The position numbers were made by a program, and so were the translations under genes. Shown in pieces: positions 1-13,269 of a DNA stretch of 64,000 bases; within the stretch, counting starts at the first letter, position 1, and every line of letters starts with the position of its first letter. Origin of the DNA: Archilochus colubris (lineage: Eukaryota; Chordata; Aves; Apodiformes; Trochilidae); contig CM041084.1 in NCBI GenBank assembly GCA_023079485.1, positions 126,394,292 to 126,458,291 on the forward strand. Direction: 5' to 3'. Under the pieces are notes generated by a model. That model was not told the DNA's origin. It did not search any database and saw only the letters and a list, made by a program, of their open reading frames with translations.

Positions 1-3000
1 ATAAGGGCTGAGTAAGACAGCACATCAGTTATTAATAAGGCTTATATTAAATTAGAGGCCTAAAATTAGGAGGATATAATTTTTTTTCTACTATTTTTAT
101 TAATTTCCCATACTTAGTGTAACATTTTGATAAATGCTCAAGTTTTGTTTTTCTTCATTTTGAAAATCTATCATCCTACCTGGTTATTTTTTTTTTTCAT
201 TTCCTTATATAAAAGAAAGAATCAAATTAGCTTAGTATAAGAAAAAGTATGGTGAACATTGAAGCTCACTGTAAAATGCAGAAGTATTTTTGTACCAATA
301 CTATAGACAACTACCACTCTGTTAATCTTCCCTCTTTAATAAGTAGGAAGTGCCAAAAACATTGTATGGAGTCTATTTGTGTTTTACAGATCTTTTTCAG
401 ATAAGCTAGTAAATTTATGTGTTGTATTTAAGAAAAAAACCCACCAGTAATGACCTTTTTTGCTTTCATGGTAATGCTTAGAGACTGCAAGACTCAATCC
501 ACTGGAGTAGGAGCTGTTCAAAGGCACACAGGAATGTCCTAATTATTTTAAAAACAAAGAGGGAAAAAAAATCAGGCATAATATGGGTTATGCAAATTCA
601 TTTCCTATCTTGCTGATAGCCTAAAAAATGGAATAGAGTTTTTCTCAAGTCCACTCAAAAGGCTGTTTGCTAAACCAAGTTTCTATTTCACAGCTAAAGG
701 AAGAGGAAGTAAAGCAGGGGAGCATTTGTCTCACACATGGTCCAGCTCTGTGCCCCACTATGGCCTGAGCCCAGTTTTCAGATGCTATGCGAAGAGCTTA
801 ATAATTTAAGTAAGCAGAAATTAAGGTCATATTATATATCTTGTTTTCAGCTATTCTCAAGTAAAATTCTACTCTCCAACAACGAAAAGTTCATCTAGTG
901 CTGATTTTGATACTAAGACAGTAAAAGAAAACAATACAAATCTACTTTAACAAGGTTCCAGGATTTTTATCAGTTCAAATGATTTTTTAAAGGATCTGGC
1001 TATGGTGTATAGATAACTTAAAATATCAGCATTTCTAGGGATGTCAGATGTTGATTATGTTGCTGGGGAAGACAAGGTAAATTGCAGCTAAAGCTTTCTT
1101 AATGTCTCTTTTCCTGTGTTGCTGAAATACATTAATTCCTCTTCTGCTATTTGGTAAGCATATTGAATAAAAATAGAATGAAAAATGCTTATTCTTATAT
1201 TTGTCCAAATCTACTACATTAGAAAGAGGCACTGTAAGACAATATAAGACCTGACTCATTTTTAAAAACTAATACAGAGAGGTGTATAGGAACAGCCTAT
1301 ACAATGTACACAAAATATTTTGTGTTCATTTTCAGAGACACACTGTGCTGTAACAAGATAAAATTTTATACTGCTTATAGTCTGAAAATGTGATATTATT
1401 TTGTATAGTATGAAATACAGAATACAATAATTAGCACCAGTCATAAAAATAACTAACTATAGTTACAAATATATATGCTTTCAGGTAAGGTAGTGCAAGT
1501 CTGATCAAATATCCAGGATAGTATTTGAGAATATATTTTGACAGATTGGAAAGTCTTTTGAAAATGCTTCTCCCTTCTGCCCTTTGTGCCATGCCACAAC
1601 CTAGTGCAGACTACTGACACAAGATAAAATTGTAACTTGGCACTGACACACACAACTGTGTGATAACCTCTTAAACTGTTGGTTGGAATTTTTTTTTCAT
1701 TTGATATGGAAAAGAATACAAGCACCATTAAAATGGTAATGTCACATAGTTCCATATTTATTTGTACTTAGGAAAGGGCTTATTCCTCTCCATGCAGCAG
1801 AAATTAGATTGTAGGTCTACAGAACACAGGAATTACACATAAACCTCTTATGTGCAGAAGAATTTTATCTCTAGTCCCATCAACACTGCTGATCCCATTC
1901 TGGCTGTGTGATAAGTCACCCTCCCACTGGCAAAACACAGACAAAGAACATTATGTTCCTCAGTGATGACTTTGGAGGTTGACAGCAGCTAATGCTGCAG
2001 AGCTTGGCTGTTCCTTCCAACCCACTCCTTCCCACCTGCAGGGCTATGGAGGCAGAAGAGCAGCACAACAGAGCCATCCTTGCTGCACAGGCAGCTTCTG
2101 CTTGTCCCCACCCTCTGTTTCCAGAAGTGACAGGGTGCATTTGGCCAGTGACTGGAGAAGTCTATTTTTGGTAACATTTTAATCCTATATATTCTAGTCC
2201 TGTCACTACAGGGCACTCATGCAAATGTACGTACGGAGGCTGCTGTTACAAAGCTGTGATTTAATGGATCACATCAATTTTATGACAGTTGATTGTGGCA
2301 GAAATTATCATGGCAAAGATGTCTTCATTTACATAAGGGGAGACGTTTTCTGTTATTCCCAATTGAAAATGTGATTCTTGCAAAGCTTATTCTTGTTATT
2401 ATCTTTTCCTGGTTGCACATCTGTCATTTCTTTTACAGTCCTGGTGCTATTTCTAGTTAACCTTATTTTTAGAATAATAGAGGAATCTTCAGTCTCAGTT
2501 CCAAAGAAGTTTGTACTGGAAAATGGAATCTTGATTGACAGACAAATTGTTTATGGGTTTTAGATTCCTTTCCAGCCCAGCCCAGCCCGGCATATCAGTG
2601 TATTCCCATAATTCTAAGTACTTTCTTGGTCATCTTGAGGACAACACCTGCATTAAAAAAATCTTAGCTTAATATATTAATCTCCTCCTAATCACATTAT
2701 ATATTCTCAAGTTTTCTTACTTTGTGTGTCAGAGGTTCCAACTCAATAATTAATACCTGTCTAGATCCCTTCCTTCTGTAAAACCATTCCATTTGTTCAC
2801 TAATGTCAGTAAAATAATATCAAACTTTAATTCCCTCTTTGTACTTTCTTTTCTGGTCTTAAGTGGATGAATATTACAGGAATACTTACTTACAAACTTG
2901 TAAATGTTGGCTTCATATCCTCTTTTAATCTAATCTCCAATTTTTAGTTCTGAAGGTGGAGATTTGGGGGGCAAAAACAGGGAAAAAGTTGGCTTACACT

Positions 3001-3737
3001 TTTATTTGAGCATTTTTTTCAGTTTTGAAGTTGGAGTTACTTTTTAGTTAGAAACACCTCCAAGTCTTTGGTCATGAAACTAAGCAATGACATTTTTAGG
3101 GAATGCCTAGATGTGATACATCCAATAAAAATAGGTAAAATTACCTCTGGTGCCTCACTAGATGACATCTTTTGCTCTGAGGAAAACCAAAGTTTCCCTA
3201 TGACTCTGGTACCAGGTGGAAACTAAATTTAAAGAAGGAAGCTTAAATTGAAGTCAAGGTTATGGTAGCTTTCGATCATGAGCTACCCCATGACACGTAT
3301 CACAAGAACAGAAGCATCTTGGTTAATTAATAGATTGACTTGAATTCTTTTTGCCATTTTAGTCTCAATGGGCAGCCTTCTTCACTTTCAACCAAAACTT
3401 GTTTCATGTAATGTGTTCATTAAAGTATTCCTCCATTTCAGGGGTTAATGAAGTGAATAACATAAAGAAGTTCAAGATTTGGCTGTGAGAATCAAGAAGA
3501 GTAACAAGACTTGTCCACTATTTTTAGATAAGGATCAATCTCTATTTCAGGTAAGTAGCAGTCTTGCTGATAATTTAGTAGATTCATTACATGATGCTTA
3601 GTAGATTCATGACAATATTGCAGATGGTATTGCAAAGAATGTTCCACATAGATCTGGGTCGTGTGGATTGAAGTGGCACCATGCTGCTCTTTAAACTTAG
3701 CTGTATTTGTACCACAGTGCTCAGATGTGAGCATGAA
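1..3737. other. Intergenic, no gene seen
   Basis: AT-rich unique-looking DNA. Short open frames on both strands (up to about 100 codons) have no recognisable domain, no splice context and no similarity I can name. A short GC-richer patch lies around 1990-2130 and a small CCAGC repeat at about 2574-2590. In human the upstream neighbour of OTUD6B is PIP4P2 on the opposite strand; I looked for its cysteine-rich exons on the minus strand here and did not find them. Confidence 0.6.
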
Positions 3738-4283
3738 CATTTTGCCCCTGTACTCAACGCTGGTGAGGCCACACCTCGAGTACTGTGTCCAGTTCTGGGC
3801 CCCTCAGTTTAGGAGGGATATCGAGGTCCTGGAGCAGGTCCAAAGGAGGGCAACCAGGCTGGTGAAGGGACTCGAGCACAGATCATATGAGGAGAGGCTG
3901 AGGGAGCTGGGGCTGTTCAGCCTGGAGGAGGCTCAGAGGAGACCTCATCACTCTCTACAACTCCCTGAAAGGAGGGTGTAGCCAGGGGGGGGTTGGTCTC
4001 TTTTCCCAGGCAACTCTCATCAAGACAAGAGGGCACGGTCTCAAGTTGTGCCGGGGGAGGTTTAGGTTGGATATTAGAAAGAATTTCTTTACCAAGAGGG
4101 TGATCAGACATTGGAATGGGCTGCCCAGGGAAGTAGTGGATTCTCCATCCCTGGAGATATTTAAAAAGAGACTGGATGTGGCACTCAGTGCCATGGTCTA
4201 GTAACTGCAGCGGTAGTGGATCAAGGGTTGGACTTCATGATCTCTGAGGTCCCTTCCAACCCAGCCAATTCTATGATTCTATG
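3738..4283 (+). repeat. CR1 LINE 3' fragment
   Basis: 5'-truncated CR1 retrotransposon in + orientation. It begins in the last part of ORF2, where the frame reads [18 protein letters not shown], runs through the conserved tail with 'TTGGATATTAGAAAGAATTT', and ends in the duplicated ATTCTATG. It belongs to the same subfamily as the copy in OTUD6B intron 3 (17306-17696): the two share long nearly identical stretches. The open frame at 3661-3981 is a remnant of the CR1 polyprotein, not a host gene. Confidence 0.95.
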
Positions 4284-6965
4284 ACTTCTCATATTTAACT
4301 GGCAATCTTTGAATCATCAGCACTTTGGTAGTAAACATCTGAAATCAGACTGGGGGAGTGAAAATAGTGGTGATGGCCTGTCTCCAGGGTAAGCTTTGCT
4401 ACTGGATCTGCCAGAAGAGATGGTGTTGCTGAAGAACTATGCAGCAAGAGTGATTGAATGAAATTCTTAAAATGTATCAAGAGCCTTGAGCTTGACTCCA
4501 CTATGGCTTGGAGTTCTGCAAGACTTCTCTGAGTTAGGAAACTTCCACATAACTGGATGAGAAAGAAAAGAGGTGGAAGGGGGATGAGTTTACTGTACAT
4601 ACCTAGAAATTAAACATTTTGCATATTTGCATCTAAATATTGGCTGCACCTGCAGAACCTCTTGAATTGATTCTTTTCATAAATAATTTAGTTTTGCAGA
4701 TACGGAGTCCTATTGTGTGGCTCTCAGCATGTGATGGAAGGGTGACAACAGCTCCTCTAATCACAGACACCAATAAAGAGGAAACTGTAATTAACTGCAG
4801 AACAAAGTAGCAATGAGAAACCAGACAAATTAGAAGCCTGGAGGGACTCCAACTACTGGAAAGCTGAATTTCCCACCATGAGAATAAAAATAACTGCAAT
4901 TTTTTTTTTCTGCATGTAGATATTATCTGTACAGATTGAAAATGGAAAGTGGAAACACACATTATTTTCCCATTGAAGGAAAAGTTGTGAGAAACATGCC
5001 AATAGCATGCGATCTCCAGCAGAAACATAATTTACAGCTTTTTGATACAAACCCCAGTATTCTCCTGGGAAAGGTCAAAACTGAGCCAGGAGCTACTGAT
5101 CTTTACCAACTGACTGATCTTGAGATTGCTGGGAAAAGATTCAGGATGCATAAAAAGGAGACAGAGTGCAAAATGTTGCAATTGAGGTAGGAACTAAATG
5201 GAAAAAAATCAATTTACGGGTACTACAAGAGAGTTTTAATATCCATACAATTAAAACCAATGCAATGAAATAAGTGTACTTAATGTCACCGCTGCTTTCT
5301 TATAAGTAGCTCTGCTAAAAAAGAGCTAATAAATATGGAGTCTTTGCACATTGTTACTCAGCACATAATGCATGAAACATGATTCCTGTGATCTTTTTAT
5401 CTGGGAAAAAGAGACTTAGTCTCCCCAGTGTGCCTCAGCAAAAGTCATTTTAGTGCCTATCAGCTTTGGGAGACAACGACTTAGATTTCTTGTGATCTTG
5501 CTATCAGGATGCTTACTTAAATGGTAAGTTGAACTCTCCCTGCAGAGCTGGAAGATGTTGCTCTTAATGTGCATATAGAAACATGGATAGCTTATTCTTC
5601 CCTTATTTCCTACAGGCAGATATTGCAGCTCTGCCTTCCTTCCACAACCCCTCCCTGGTGATCTGCTATACCATTTGAGGTCTTTAGCATTCTATCTATT
5701 AGAGATTAAAAAAAAAAAAAAATCTGTGTGAAATTTATAGTATCTGTGTTACCTGGTATGTCCTTAGCATCTGACAGTGATCAGACAAGACATCATCTCT
5801 GGACACATTACTAGAAGAGACAACAGGCAAGAACAAATGCAATTCCCAAGCATATTTCTGAGACCATGCTACTGGAAGATTGTGACCTTTGGAGTTTAAA
5901 GACACTGGTCTAAGATTTCCAAGGCAATGGAAAATTCAGTTTTGCCACAGATTCAAGCTCTCAAAGCAACTTTCCTACTCCAAAACAAAACAAAAAACGC
6001 AAACCAAAACAAATCCAAAACAAACCTGGAAGGAATAATATATTCTGTTTCTGTATCACTTTCTTTTATTTATGGAAAAGGGTTTTTGTGAAATGCTCAG
6101 TAAGATGACAGCAGCTTTGTTTCTTTGTTTATATACATCTATACATCGCTTTGCTTTTGGGGCAAACTGTTGGATTTTTTTTTGTCCCGCATGATACACA
6201 GCAAAGGTATAGAGAGCTCTGGCAGATGCTTCTTAATAGGATCTATAAATCTAGAAATAAAACTTCATGAAGCAGTTTAAGATATGGATTGAAAGACGGC
6301 TCATGTTAAGTACCAGCATGGGTTACAAACATTTGAAGTAGTGCTTTTGTAGTTACAGTCCCATAGCTATAATAAGAGCTTTATGAATCATTTGACCTAT
6401 GATCATCTATCAAGTGCTGTATCTTTCCATATGTTCTGTACTTTTTCAAATCATTCATTTGTGCGTGTTGCTTAATCACTTTTGTCTTAATTCATCTCAC
6501 CCCTCTGCACAATTCAGCTATAAATCATTCCTGCAAGAGCAAACAAAATTCTGTTGCCAAACTCATCAACTACTTAATCAGCTCTGAAAATGTTGAATGC
6601 AGTGCAATAGTTTTCTTTGGAGTGTGTGCAGCTATGTCTCTGTTTCAATCATAATATTTGTGCAGCCCACTTTCTTTGGGATTGCATTACAGAGTTTCGG
6701 AATTCCTCCATTTGTTTTGTTAATCTCTTTTAACTATTTCCTTGTCCGCTCCAGCTCCTTAGCTTCTTTTACCTCTTGGATTTGTCCTCTACACGCACAA
6801 TTCCTTGATTGTCTATGGATTCTCACTCAGCTTATCCTGATTTTGTTTTGCAGCTTTGCTTCTTGCCAGAGCTATCTCCTAACTCTACCTATCTGTGATA
6901 GGGATCCCATCTCCTCCTCTGACAAGTCCTAGTCCCAGTTGTAATCACCTAATTTAAGATTCAGA
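4284..6965. other. Intergenic, no gene seen
   Basis: AT-rich DNA without a recognisable gene. A minus-strand frame of 131 codons (4633-5028) and a plus-strand frame of 84 codons (4936-5190) overlap each other and show no known motif. A-rich patch at 5980-6025 (CAAAACAAAA type). Confidence 0.55.
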
Positions 6966-7258
6966 GTCATAGAATAGTTTGTGTTGGAAGGGACCTTGAA
7001 AGATCATCTAATCCATGCTACCTGCAATAAGCAGGTATCTTGAACTAGACCAGGTTGTTTGCAGCCCTGTCCAACCTGACCTTGATTGTTTCCAGGGATG
7101 GAGCCTGTCACCCCTCTGGGCAAGCTGTTCCAGTGTTACACTATCCTTATAATAAAAAAAATTATTCTTTATAACTAGTCTGAATCTACTCTCTTTTAGT
7201 TTTAAACCATTACCCCTTGTCTTATTGTAACAGACTCCACTAAAAAGTCTGTCCCCCA
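6966..7258 (-). repeat. CR1 LINE 3' fragment, diverged
   Basis: Read on the minus strand this is the CR1 tail. On the + strand it begins with TCATAGAATAG (complement of the terminal repeat), followed by the complement of the 'AAGGTCCCTTCCAACACAAAC' stretch and of the 'CCCTGGAAACAATCAAGGTCAGG' region. Diverged and 5'-truncated near 7258. Confidence 0.85.
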
Positions 7259-7470
7259 GATTCCCTTTCCTTTGTCAAACACACCTTCTCCCATTCCCTC
7301 TTCCATTGCCTGTACTAGCTTCAGACCTTCATTTCTCTTGTCACAGACATGGTTTCTCTCTCCAGCAATCAACTCTCTAGGCCAATGTTCCTCTCAGTCA
7401 GAGATTTCCTTTTCCTTTCACCATGTCTGGATCTCCAGACTCCTTTTCTGCATGTCTTTGCCCTGTCCTT

Positions 7471-7514
7471 AGGTCATTCATATGAGACAGACTCAGGTCA
7501 TTCATATGAAACAG
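7471..7514. repeat. Short tandem duplication, period 24
   Basis: AGGTCATTCATATGAGACAG (7471-7490) recurs with one change at 7495-7514. The two copies are separated by 4 nt, so the period is 24. No function is apparent. Confidence 0.85.
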
Positions 7515-8282
7515 TACCAGAGGTGAGCTCTGGTACTCAGCCTTCTGGAGGGTAATGGCAATCCAGCATCAGGATTAGAGAATGGTTCTCTATTGCGTGC
7601 CTGGTCAGAGCCACGCTGCAACATCAGCATCAGACAACATTGTTCTTGCTTTAGTTTCAAGCACACAGGGCCTAACATTGTTCTTGTTTCAATAACAAGA
7701 GACAATTTGGCACTTTCTGATCTTGCCTACTGGAGCAGTGGGTCTAGATAACCGGATGCCTTCTACTCCTAGTGCAAACAGAGAGGTTGGGGTGATTAGG
7801 CACGCCCTAAACATACCTGGAACTCTGCAGAATGTACCTGAGATCCCTTCTACCTGCAACACAGGCCCACTCTGAAAGTTCCCAAAGATTACCTAACCTG
7901 AACTCTGGCTATCTTGGACCCCCCTATGACCCTCCCCATTTGCCATTGAGCATGCGTGCATGTGTATGTTCTCTGCTCAAGTACACCCAGTTTGTCTGAC
8001 AGGAACAAGTATTTTTGGTTGAGTTGTGACAGCGATGAGGAAAATTAACCAGTGGTCTGTATGCTATACAGCATGGTTTGAACCAAGGTGTAATTGTATT
8101 TTACTGAAATTATATTGCGCTAATCACAGTACATATGTTTAGTCATATATTTGTCTTGAAGTCTATGTATAAGAAAAATACAGGTTTAGCTGGAATGCTT
8201 ACTACTGAATGCCACTTTGAGAGTCTCAGAGATTACAGTAACTGTCCAGTTACACTTTTCAGCCATGTAAGTAGTACCTAGG

Positions 8283-8331
8283 GTCTTGTCTCTTCTCTTC
8301 TCTTCTCTTCTCTTCTCTTCTTCTCTTTCAT
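8283..8331. repeat. (CTCTT)n microsatellite
   Basis: About eight units of a pyrimidine pentamer (CTTCT/TCTTC register), ending in TTCTCTTTC. Strong strand asymmetry: pure pyrimidine on the + strand. Confidence 0.95.
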
Positions 8332-11300
8332 CGTTATGAGGTCTGGGAAGATTAACTGGAAAAAAATGTCTGTGTAATGCAACACTCACTTTCATAGTTT
8401 TATAACAATGACATGAGCTATAGTTGGCAATCCCTACAATCTAGAAAGTAAATAAAGACCATAGTGAAAATTACAGCTGCTTCAAGGGGTTTAGCAGAGC
8501 GTTGGTTATTGGCCAAGATTCTTGCCAAGACTACACCAGCAAAACATGATGACATTAGTGCTAACTCTGTGAAACATGATTGACAGTTGTTCCTGAATGT
8601 ATTAAGTGTCTGTACTGAAAATCCCAAGTGTTCCATTTTTAATTTTTTTTCTACTGAAAAGCAGTGTGAAGAGCTAGGGCTTCTCCTTTTGGCTTATTGT
8701 TTCTGAGCATTTAGGATACATTCAAGTCACATCTTTTCAAACACAGGTCAAACATCTCAGTCATATATTCAAGAAAACCGCTTAAAAATCCAGCTCGTGA
8801 GTTATAATGAAATCTCTCCACTCCAAATCTTGAGATTTAAGACAGAAAAACATTGCAAAGCCCTCAATACATCTGTACAGGCTGTCAAAATTGTGCTACC
8901 ACTAGCATACATTTCTAAGTAGCAGTTTTCACAGAAATCAAGGACATCTCCAGATAACAGCTGCTGTTACTCTGCATGCCAGCATTTGTAAGATAACTGT
9001 GAACAATGAGTGACCCTGAATCTGTTTGCATTAACAGAGGTATGAGGTTCTTTTTACACCTTCTAGTGCTACAAATAGAAAAGGTAAATACATTGGGCTT
9101 TGTGAGCTCCAGAATATCAAAACTGGAAATAATCCCCTCCTATTTTGTTTACTGATAAATGTGACTCACTGCAGATTTCACTGACTGATTGTTTTTGCAT
9201 TAAGAATCCTGATGCTTGTCAGGTTTGTGTTGAAAAATTACTAGAAAACAGTTTCACAGCTGAGGGATCTCAGCTGCAGATGTCCTGCTATGAAAATGTC
9301 AGCCCTGTTTGCAGTGAATGTAAACTAAGAACTGGAAAAGCTCAGCCAGTTCACTTAGAGATATAATTGACTTTCAGACAACTATATATAGCCCATATAC
9401 CACACTAAGAGATTTTAGGTGACAAATAGAATGTGTCATATTGATCCTTTTGTTCTGTGGAGGCTTCACTGCAAGGTCATGAATACTCTTCAATTCATGC
9501 AGGAAAATCACAAATCTTACTACTAGCCAATTTTATGGCATAGAGCAAAGGAAAATTGGTTACTTTTGCTTCAATAGCTGAGATTATTAAAAATAATGGA
9601 GGCAAATGAGATACACACTTACTTAAAAGTTGCAAGACAGCTTCTTTGCTCAACCAGCATTTTGTATTATTTAGCTGGAGCAATATTTGGATGTTTCTTT
9701 ACTGCTGTCATGAAGACTGTCTGCTAGACAGCCTTCACTTATTAGTTTTGCAACCAAGGTAACAAAATGAAGATTTTTAGAGAGATAGAAGTACCAGGGG
9801 TCCTGCCCCAACTTACAAAATACCAATGAACAACTGACCTTCCTGACTTTCATCTTGCTTACTAAACACCGGGAAACCACTGGGAGGAAGACAGTAAGAG
9901 AGAATGTCAAATAAATACTTTAAATAGCCCTGCATGCTTTCCTCCTCAGAAAATAAAATTGAACCAAAGAGAACATGACATGAATCAGCTGTTATCAAAG
10001 GTAAACATCAGTCATTGACTTCGGTGACTAACTTGATATAGTAATTCAGTCACATTTCAAAAGTGCCCCTTAATTCTGAAAGTTTCGACGTGTATGATAT
10101 AGACTGAGCTCACTACAGAGCATCTTACAGCTACCACAGGTTTCAATAGCAGGTTCAAGTTTCCACAAAACAGATTAATCAATAATTAATTAATTAATTA
10201 AAAATTAATTTTTAATACCAGAAAGGGCTTTTATGGTAGTTCAAACTTCTTTGAATTCTGAAAGAATGCCAGTAAGTGTTGTTTCCATGGAGCCCATAAC
10301 TTAAAGCTGAGCTGACAGATATCCATGGGAAGGCTTTCAGTCTTGACTTAAAGACTTGTGTGACAGTGAACCTATCACATCCCAGATAAAGTGCTTCATG
10401 GTTAGTTACCTCAGATTTCAGTTCTTTGGTGGTTTTTTTTTCAGCTTCTGAGCATTATATTTCATTTTGGTCTGTTAAAGCATCCTTTCGACGCAGGAAC
10501 TGTAATTAGCCAAGCTGAGTTTACATGCAGTAAGGTTCTAAGTGTTTTAAGAGCATCAAAGGAAAAGCACACAAAATTTGTTGGGGGAAAAATGCACGTA
10601 CACAGTCCTGATATACACAGTCCTGGTGAGCTGACAGCTCAAGGGGTCCCTGAGAAGCCAGGGACCCTGGGGCAAGCAGGCAGGGAGGGACATGGTCCCT
10701 GGAGCAGGCTGTGTAGGAAGGAGCATCAGGGCCTCTGGTGCAGGCAGGGAGAGCAGGGGGCACATACAGCCCTGGGGATCCCACACAGACATCATGACTG
10801 AAGAGCCCCATGATGACAGCCTCCCCAAAGTAAGGGCTTTTTTCCTTTTATAAAATACTTTGTAAAGAGTCAGCACTCCTCCTGTTGCATAGCTGTTTTT
10901 CTGTTGCCCTGGTGCTGCTATTCCTTTGGCATGCTCAAAGGAGATGACTTAATAACCTGTGATGCTGTGCTTCTTTCAACCAGTAACTAGCAAGCAGCTA
11001 ATTGTTCATAATGTTGGGTGCTCTGTTTTCAAGGCCTTTGCTTTTATCCCACATTAAACTCCAGTTTGTGACAGCTGTCTGGCACAAAACCACAGCTCAC
11101 AGGGCAGGTTCTTACCTCAGATTGTCCACAGGATCAGGGCCATCTGAAGCTGGCTTTAAGACTCTGGCCTGCTGCTAGCAAGGGTAGTGCTCTTCTTAAT
11201 AGCTTTCATTTATATTAGGTTGCATGGCAGTAGAGGAAAAATTCATCTTCAGGTGGTTGTGCAGCATGAATTCCCCAGTATTTATAGTACTGTTGTTCTC

Positions 11301-11458
11301 TAAAATGTTGTCCCTGGTACTTACTGTACCCTAAAATCTCCATTCCTGTATAACTGTGTTCAAGTTAAGAAACATGCTGGTCAATGAGTCTACTGTATCA
11401 TAAAATCACTTTAATCAACCTACCTGCATTATCACTTAGCACTTCACACTTGGTCGCC

Positions 11459-11531
11459 TGAGGTATTTATTTATTTAGATTCTTTAGAGAATATAGAATA
11501 AATTCCAACATCTAAATAAATAAATACCTCA
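11459..11531. repeat. Perfect 22-bp inverted repeat
   Basis: Left arm 11459-11480 (TGAGGTATTTATTTATTTAG plus AT) and right arm 11510-11531 (its exact complement, ending TAAATAAATACCTCA) are separated by 29 nt. Downstream to about 11590 the sequence continues with degenerate TCTAAATAA units. It could fold as a long hairpin or be a remnant of a small inverted-repeat element; no target-site duplication was identified. Confidence 0.9.
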
Positions 11532-12351
11532 TTAAAAATATCTAAAATAATATCTAAATAACTAAATAAATAATAATATCTTAAGATCTTAATATCAAAA
11601 AATACAGCAGAAACCAGTAGGCACTACAGGGACCTCACAGGATGTACCCTCTAGCTGGGGATAGTTGGACTGGAGGGAAGGAGCCCCTGCTACTTCTTTT
11701 TCTTAAATATTAAATCTTGTAGTCTCCCAAAACACCAGAGAGCTCAGCCTTTTTGAAGGACAGACTGGGTCACATGTCTGAACATCTAATTACAGTGTTT
11801 GTTGTGCTAAAAAGAACAGTGATTGCTTTCTTTGCTGTGATTTATAAAGTTCTAAATGATACTCAAGTAGAGAAGGTATCAAGCAGTATTTAAAAAGCTG
11901 TTTTTAAAAATGTATTAATTGTCAGCATAGTCATGCATACGTATATGTGGACTAATACATGTCATTGCCAATTGATACAGAACATATATATATGTTAGTA
12001 AAGTCAAATCTAACCCAGAATGTCTTTATTCTGGATTTGATGGTCCACCCCAGCAATTTCCAGTGCTAACCTACTTTTCTAGCTAAAAGCCAATCATTCT
12101 TTTTGGATGAGACTTTTTTTTTTCCTAGCTGGTCTGGGACATGTTTTCTTTCAACAGGTGGGAAAAAGCAGGTGGAGGTAAGGGAAAAATATACTTCTGA
12201 AATCTGAAAATTATTTACATTTCATGGTAACTATTATAAAGAAGATCTAAAAATTAGGTAGTCCTACACAGCAAAAGAGTTTGATCCATTATCTTATGGC
12301 TCTTCTTCAGATCTGTTTCCTTTCTTTGCACTTTACAGTGTACTTGATGGA

Positions 12352-12482
12352 ACCACAGAATTGTTCTGATTGGAAAACCCCTTGATTGGAAGTCCAGCTG
12401 CTAACCTAGCACTGTCGAGTCCACCACTAAATCAGGTACCTAAGCACCACATCTTCCCATCTTGAAATACCTCCAGGGAGGT
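12352..12482 (-). repeat. CR1 LINE tail, old copy
   Basis: On the + strand it starts with ACCACAGAATTGTTCTGATT and continues with complement-strand CR1 motifs: CTAACCTAGCACTG, GTCCACCACTAAA, CCTAAGCACCACATCTTCCC and TACCTCCAGGGAGG. Noticeably diverged. It is a different CR1 subfamily from the copies at 3738 and 17306. Confidence 0.8.
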
Positions 12483-13037
12483 ATTCCTGTGCGGGTTCTA
12501 CTGATAAAAATACAAAACAATAGCAATTCCTTAACAGTTAAGGACGAACGTTCTGTTTCCATTACCAAAGCTTTTGCTCTACTTGAACAATTTAAAATCC
12601 AATTTTACAACTTTATAACATATTTTGCCCAGATGAACTGAATGTACCACAAATCAATGTTGGTCACAGAACTGGAGTGTTTCACTCCAGGGTAGCACTC
12701 AAGAATTTGTAGTTCCCACTTAGAGGTGGAGATTTGACCCCAACCAGGAGGTTTGTAGTTTTACTACGATAAAAAGTAACACTTTATGAGACAATTTCAC
12801 AGTGGTGATGAGACACAACCCATGAACATCACAGCCTGGAAAACTGTGAGTCTTTTGGGTATTTCCTAGCTTTAAGAAACTTCAGGTAAAAAAAAAAAAA
12901 CACCTACAGAGAGCACAATTCACAAAAGTGAGCAGGTTAAGTCATACTTTTCCCTAATCTGATAAATCACGTAAAATCCCTAACTAATTATTTTCTCATT
13001 TCGAGCCTTCCTCTTACACAGGATTTACCTTTAGCTG

Positions 13038-13222
13038 AGTCACAGAATGTTTCGGGTTGGGAGGGACCGTAAAGATCCCCCCGTTCCAGGACCTTGCATG
13101 GGCAGGGACACCTCCCCCTGGACCAGGAGTCTCACAGCCACATCCAACCTGGCCTTGAACGCTTCCAGGAGGGGGGGTTCCTCAACTTCCCTGGAGCTAC
13201 AAGTGCCCCCTTTTCTCAGGGA
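13038..13222 (-). repeat. CR1 LINE tail next to the OTUD6B promoter
   Basis: Complement-strand CR1 tail: GTCACAGAATGTTTCGGGTT, then GGGAGGGACC, 'CATGGGCAGGGACACCTCC', 'CATCCAACCTGGCCTTGAAC' and a G-rich interruption. It ends about 50 bp before the start of the CpG island. Open frames over it on both strands are CR1 remnants plus GC-rich shadow. Confidence 0.9.
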
Positions 13223-13269
13223 AGGCATGTCCACAGCTGCTCCTTACTGTGCAAGGGAGCATCTCCGCG

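Larger units (their letters stand above)
7515..12351. other. Intergenic, no gene seen
   Basis: Mostly AT-rich DNA. It holds the microsatellite and inverted repeat listed separately and an AATT-rich low-complexity run at 10175-10218. A GC-richer patch at 10620-10800 has overlapping frames on both strands; I could not assign it to a gene or repeat family. The frame at 9145-9366 (73 codons, cysteine-containing) has no recognisable domain and no splice signals I trust. Confidence 0.5.

Noticed and set aside
3661..3981. 106-codon + frame resembling a retroelement protein
   Set aside because: It is the CR1 ORF2 C-terminus, not a host gene; listed as repeat.
4633..5028. 131-codon minus-strand frame
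   Set aside because: Low-information composition, overlapping frame on the other strand, no homology recognised.
9145..9366. 73-codon frame with several Cys, possible small secreted protein
   Set aside because: No signal peptide, irregular Cys spacing, no splice or promoter evidence.
10521..10876. GC-richer patch with frames on both strands, considered as PIP4P2 exon 1
   Set aside because: None of the frames resembles the PIP4P2 N-terminus and no CpG island is present.
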